Both the position numbers and the translations under genes were made by a program. From Clostridia bacterium (GTDB taxonomy: Bacteria; Bacillota; Clostridia; Monoglobales; Firm-18): a stretch of DNA of 7,092 nt. The notes under the pieces are model-generated. The model searched no databases. It was not told the DNA's origin and worked only from the letters and a program-made list of their open reading frames with translations. Below are positions 6,756-7,092 of the stretch, piece after piece (positions within the stretch are counted from its first letter, which is position 1; every line of letters begins with the position of its first letter). The stretch spans positions 1 through 7,092 of the forward strand of contig JAFQVC010000116.1 in NCBI GenBank assembly GCA_017408205.1, written 5' to 3'.

Positions 6756-6763
6756 ATTATGAA
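6746..6763 (+). repeat. Initiation-region repeat, second copy (radical-domain gene start)
   Basis: This stretch matches 4631-4648 at 17 of 18 positions, including the shared AATAAATTATGAA. Here the TAA within it is also the stop codon of the upstream gene. Confidence 0.85.
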
Positions 6764-7001
6764 AGCAAAAGACAGTCAGATAGACAATCTGGTTTCCCTT
6801 TTGGACGGATACGTTGAAAAAGGCGGACACCACTTAAACGTAAATGTATTTACAAAAGAAACGCTTTTGGATGCACAAAAGCATCCCGAAAAGTATCCTC
6901 AACTTACTGTAAGAGTAAGCGGATATGCAGTAAATTTTGTTAAACTTACAAAAGAACAGCAGGACGAGGTTATTGAAAGAACCTTCCACGATAAAATCTG
7001 A
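6759..7001 (+). CDS. Stand-alone glycyl-radical domain protein, small subunit of the split pyruvate formate-lyase (GrcA-like)
   Basis: An 80-residue protein that is the complete C-terminal radical domain of pyruvate formate-lyase. '[21 protein letters not shown]' spans residues 10-30, 'HPEKYPQLT' spans 42-50, and the radical motif 'RVSGYAVNF' spans 52-60 with Gly55 as the radical-bearing residue (E. coli PflB Gly734). The ending, '[18 protein letters not shown]', is where normal PFL proteins also end. It should dock into the catalytic subunit, receive a radical on Gly55 from PflA, and pass it to Cys410/Cys409. It resembles E. coli GrcA (YfiD, about 127 residues) in principle. GrcA, however, is a spare part for an intact PFL, whereas here no other radical glycine for this enzyme is present in the window. 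It starts three bases after the upstream stop and overlaps pflA by one base. Confidence 0.93.
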   Translation: MKAKDSQIDNLVSLLDGYVEKGGHHLNVNVFTKETLLDAQKHPEKYPQLTVRVSGYAVNFVKLTKEQQDEVIERTFHDKI

Positions 7002-7092
7002 TGAAAGGGTATATTCATTCAGTAGAAAGTTTCGGCGCCGTTGACGGCCCCGGAATCAGATTTGTTGTATTTATGCAGGGCTGTCCCTTAAG
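7001..7092 (+). CDS. pflA: Pyruvate formate-lyase activating enzyme, N-terminal fragment (partial)
   Basis: The first 30 codons of a radical-SAM activase, cut by the right window edge. The sequence '[20 protein letters not shown]' followed by '[10 protein letters not shown]' matches the start of PflA proteins (E. coli '[15 protein letters not shown]'). Cys28 is the first cysteine of the CxxxCxxC iron-sulfur motif; the other two lie outside the window. The enzyme uses SAM and a 4Fe-4S cluster to remove a hydrogen from the PFL glycine, here Gly55 of the adjacent small protein. The ATG overlaps the upstream TGA by one base (TGATG). I see no good Shine-Dalgarno in the preceding 20 bases, so translation is probably coupled to the radical-domain gene. 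Confidence 0.92.
   Translation, partial: MKGYIHSVESFGAVDGPGIRFVVFMQGCPL

Noticed and set aside
6741..6761. Reading the PFL split as a pseudogene or sequencing error
   Set aside because: There is no frameshift, all motifs on both sides are intact, a strong ribosome binding site is properly spaced before the second start, and that start region copies the first gene's. Resequencing would still be the final proof.

Overview
The window is AT-rich DNA with strong GGAGG-type ribosome binding sites, very short leaders and textbook sigma-A promoters (TTGAxx, 17 bp, TAxAAT, often with a TGn extension). Together with the gene content (pyruvate formate-lyase, YitT family, GH35 beta-galactosidase, AraC-type sugar regulator) this suggests a strictly or facultatively fermentative low-GC Firmicute, most likely a gut-type member of the Clostridia. 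I do not recognise the species.

Layout. On the left, a truncated AraC-family regulator (minus strand, running off the window) is divergent from a cytoplasmic GH35 beta-galactosidase. The two predicted promoters overlap and are exactly mirror-symmetric. A YitT-family membrane protein follows on the plus strand with its own promoter. Next is a stand-alone, somewhat divergent purC gene with its own promoter. It is convergent with a histidine phosphatase on the minus strand, and the two share one hairpin terminator that lies partly inside the phosphatase coding end. The phosphatase promoter is back to back with the promoter of the last operon.

The right third is a pyruvate formate-lyase operon and is the most interesting part. 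The enzyme is split into two genes. A 703-residue protein carries the barrel and the Cys-Cys active site, and an 80-residue protein carries the glycyl-radical domain (Gly55 in the VSGYAVNF motif). They are followed directly by the start of pflA, the radical-SAM activating enzyme, which is cut by the window end. The two halves are in the same frame, separated by one TAA and an ATT codon. The second half has its own strong Shine-Dalgarno, and its initiation region matches that of the first half at 17 of 18 bases. This looks like a real two-subunit glycyl-radical enzyme rather than a chance nonsense mutation.

How the genes fit together: the left pair is a likely regulated beta-galactoside utilisation unit, and the right operon converts pyruvate and CoA to formate and acetyl-CoA in anaerobic fermentation. 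purC (purine synthesis), yitT and the phosphatase are single-gene units with no evident pathway link to either.
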